A stretch of 64,000 bases of DNA from Teredinibacter turnerae T7901 (GTDB lineage Bacteria; Pseudomonadota; Gammaproteobacteria; Pseudomonadales; Cellvibrionaceae). The stretch spans positions 4,151,125 to 4,215,124 of the forward strand of contig NC_012997.1 of the NCBI RefSeq assembly GCF_000023025.1, given 5' to 3'. Positions 63,780-64,000 of this stretch are shown here, piece after piece; position 1 is the first letter of the stretch; every line of letters begins with the position of its first letter. The notes beneath the pieces were generated by a model that was not told where the DNA came from, made no database searches, and was given only the letters and a program-made list of their open reading frames with translations. Made by a program: the position numbers and the translations under genes.

Positions 63780-64000
63780 AACCCCTGTCAACTTTTTGCG
63801 CCGTGCTACCTGGGCGCTCCCTGCTCTGCGCCGCCATGCTGGCTTGTACGGCAATGCCAGCCGATGCCCTGCCGGACGATAGACTGCAAGATCTCAGCAT
63901 CTCTGCCGACTCCGCAGAGCTCGATGACCTGAACGGCACCACCACCTATGCAGGCAGCGTTATTGTCGAGCAAGGCAGCATGAAAATTCGTGCGGAAAAA
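63776..64000 (+). CDS. lptA: LPS transport periplasmic protein LptA (start only)
   Basis: The first 75 codons of lptA, from ATG 63776 overlapping the lptC stop, run off the window. A signal peptide (to about SADALPD) is followed by LSISADSAELDDLNGTTTYAGSVIVEQGSMKIRAEK, the OstA domain start with the typical Y-x-G-x-V-x-x-x-QG motif. LptA forms the periplasmic bridge that carries LPS to the outer membrane. Confidence 0.92.
   Translation, partial: MKPLSTFCAVLPGRSLLCAAMLACTAMPADALPDDRLQDLSISADSAELDDLNGTTTYAGSVIVEQGSMKIRAEK

Overview
The window reads as a chromosome segment of a marine, polysaccharide-degrading gammaproteobacterium of the Cellvibrionales (Teredinibacter / Saccharophagus / Cellvibrio type). 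The evidence is GH3 and GH5 glucanases at the left edge, a very large secreted protein with CBM10 and CBM2 cellulose-binding modules joined by poly-serine linkers, a TonB-dependent receptor, and a typical gammaproteobacterial murA / Lpt / Kds block at the right edge. No tRNA, rRNA, CRISPR array, phage or transposase gene was seen.

Layout. 1-6.6 kb: a GH5-GH3 pair on the minus strand, divergent from a DUF1800-DUF1501 pair. 6.7-17.4 kb: a visibly AT-rich accessory island whose genes all lie on the minus strand: two GNATs, three LysE/RhtB exporters, a subclass B1 metallo-beta-lactamase, a second (B3-like) metallo-hydrolase, a PD-(D/E)XK-like protein and small orphans. Several junctions carry folded sequences with the R/L box architecture of integron attC sites. 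I read the island as a partly decayed integron cassette array with no integrase in view (CALIN type). On its right it is bounded by a degraded copy of the 3' end of the intact DUF1501 gene, which lies on its left. A seven-unit 42-bp tandem repeat lies inside it.

17.9-36.4 kb: mixed housekeeping and accessory genes: S9 peptidase, methyltransferase, TonB receptor plus TPR-sulfotransferase, shikimate kinase, two ferredoxins facing a small Rieske protein, a decayed GH10 xylanase, a DUF1801 protein ending in a hexanucleotide-repeat Gly-Ala tail, a TetR/peroxiredoxin-like divergent pair, an arsI-sigma factor operon and a cold-shock protein. 36.6-43.4 kb: a complete six-gene ebo-type cluster (order D-E-C-A-B-F). 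43.7-52.1 kb: the giant CBM10-X-SMP30-sugar dehydrogenase-CBM2-cytochrome c-DUF1592-type protein followed by DUF1552 and two DUF1566 genes, plausibly a cellulose-surface redox system.

53.2-64 kb: a lipoprotein, a DsbB-like protein and a DUF418 protein, then hisD-hisG-murA-ibaG on the minus strand, an isolated mlaC with its own terminator, and the divergent yrbG-kdsD-kdsC-lptC-lptA run, which continues beyond the window. mlaF, mlaE, mlaD and mlaB, usually found here, are missing. Family assignments come from motif recognition by eye; nothing was searched against a database.
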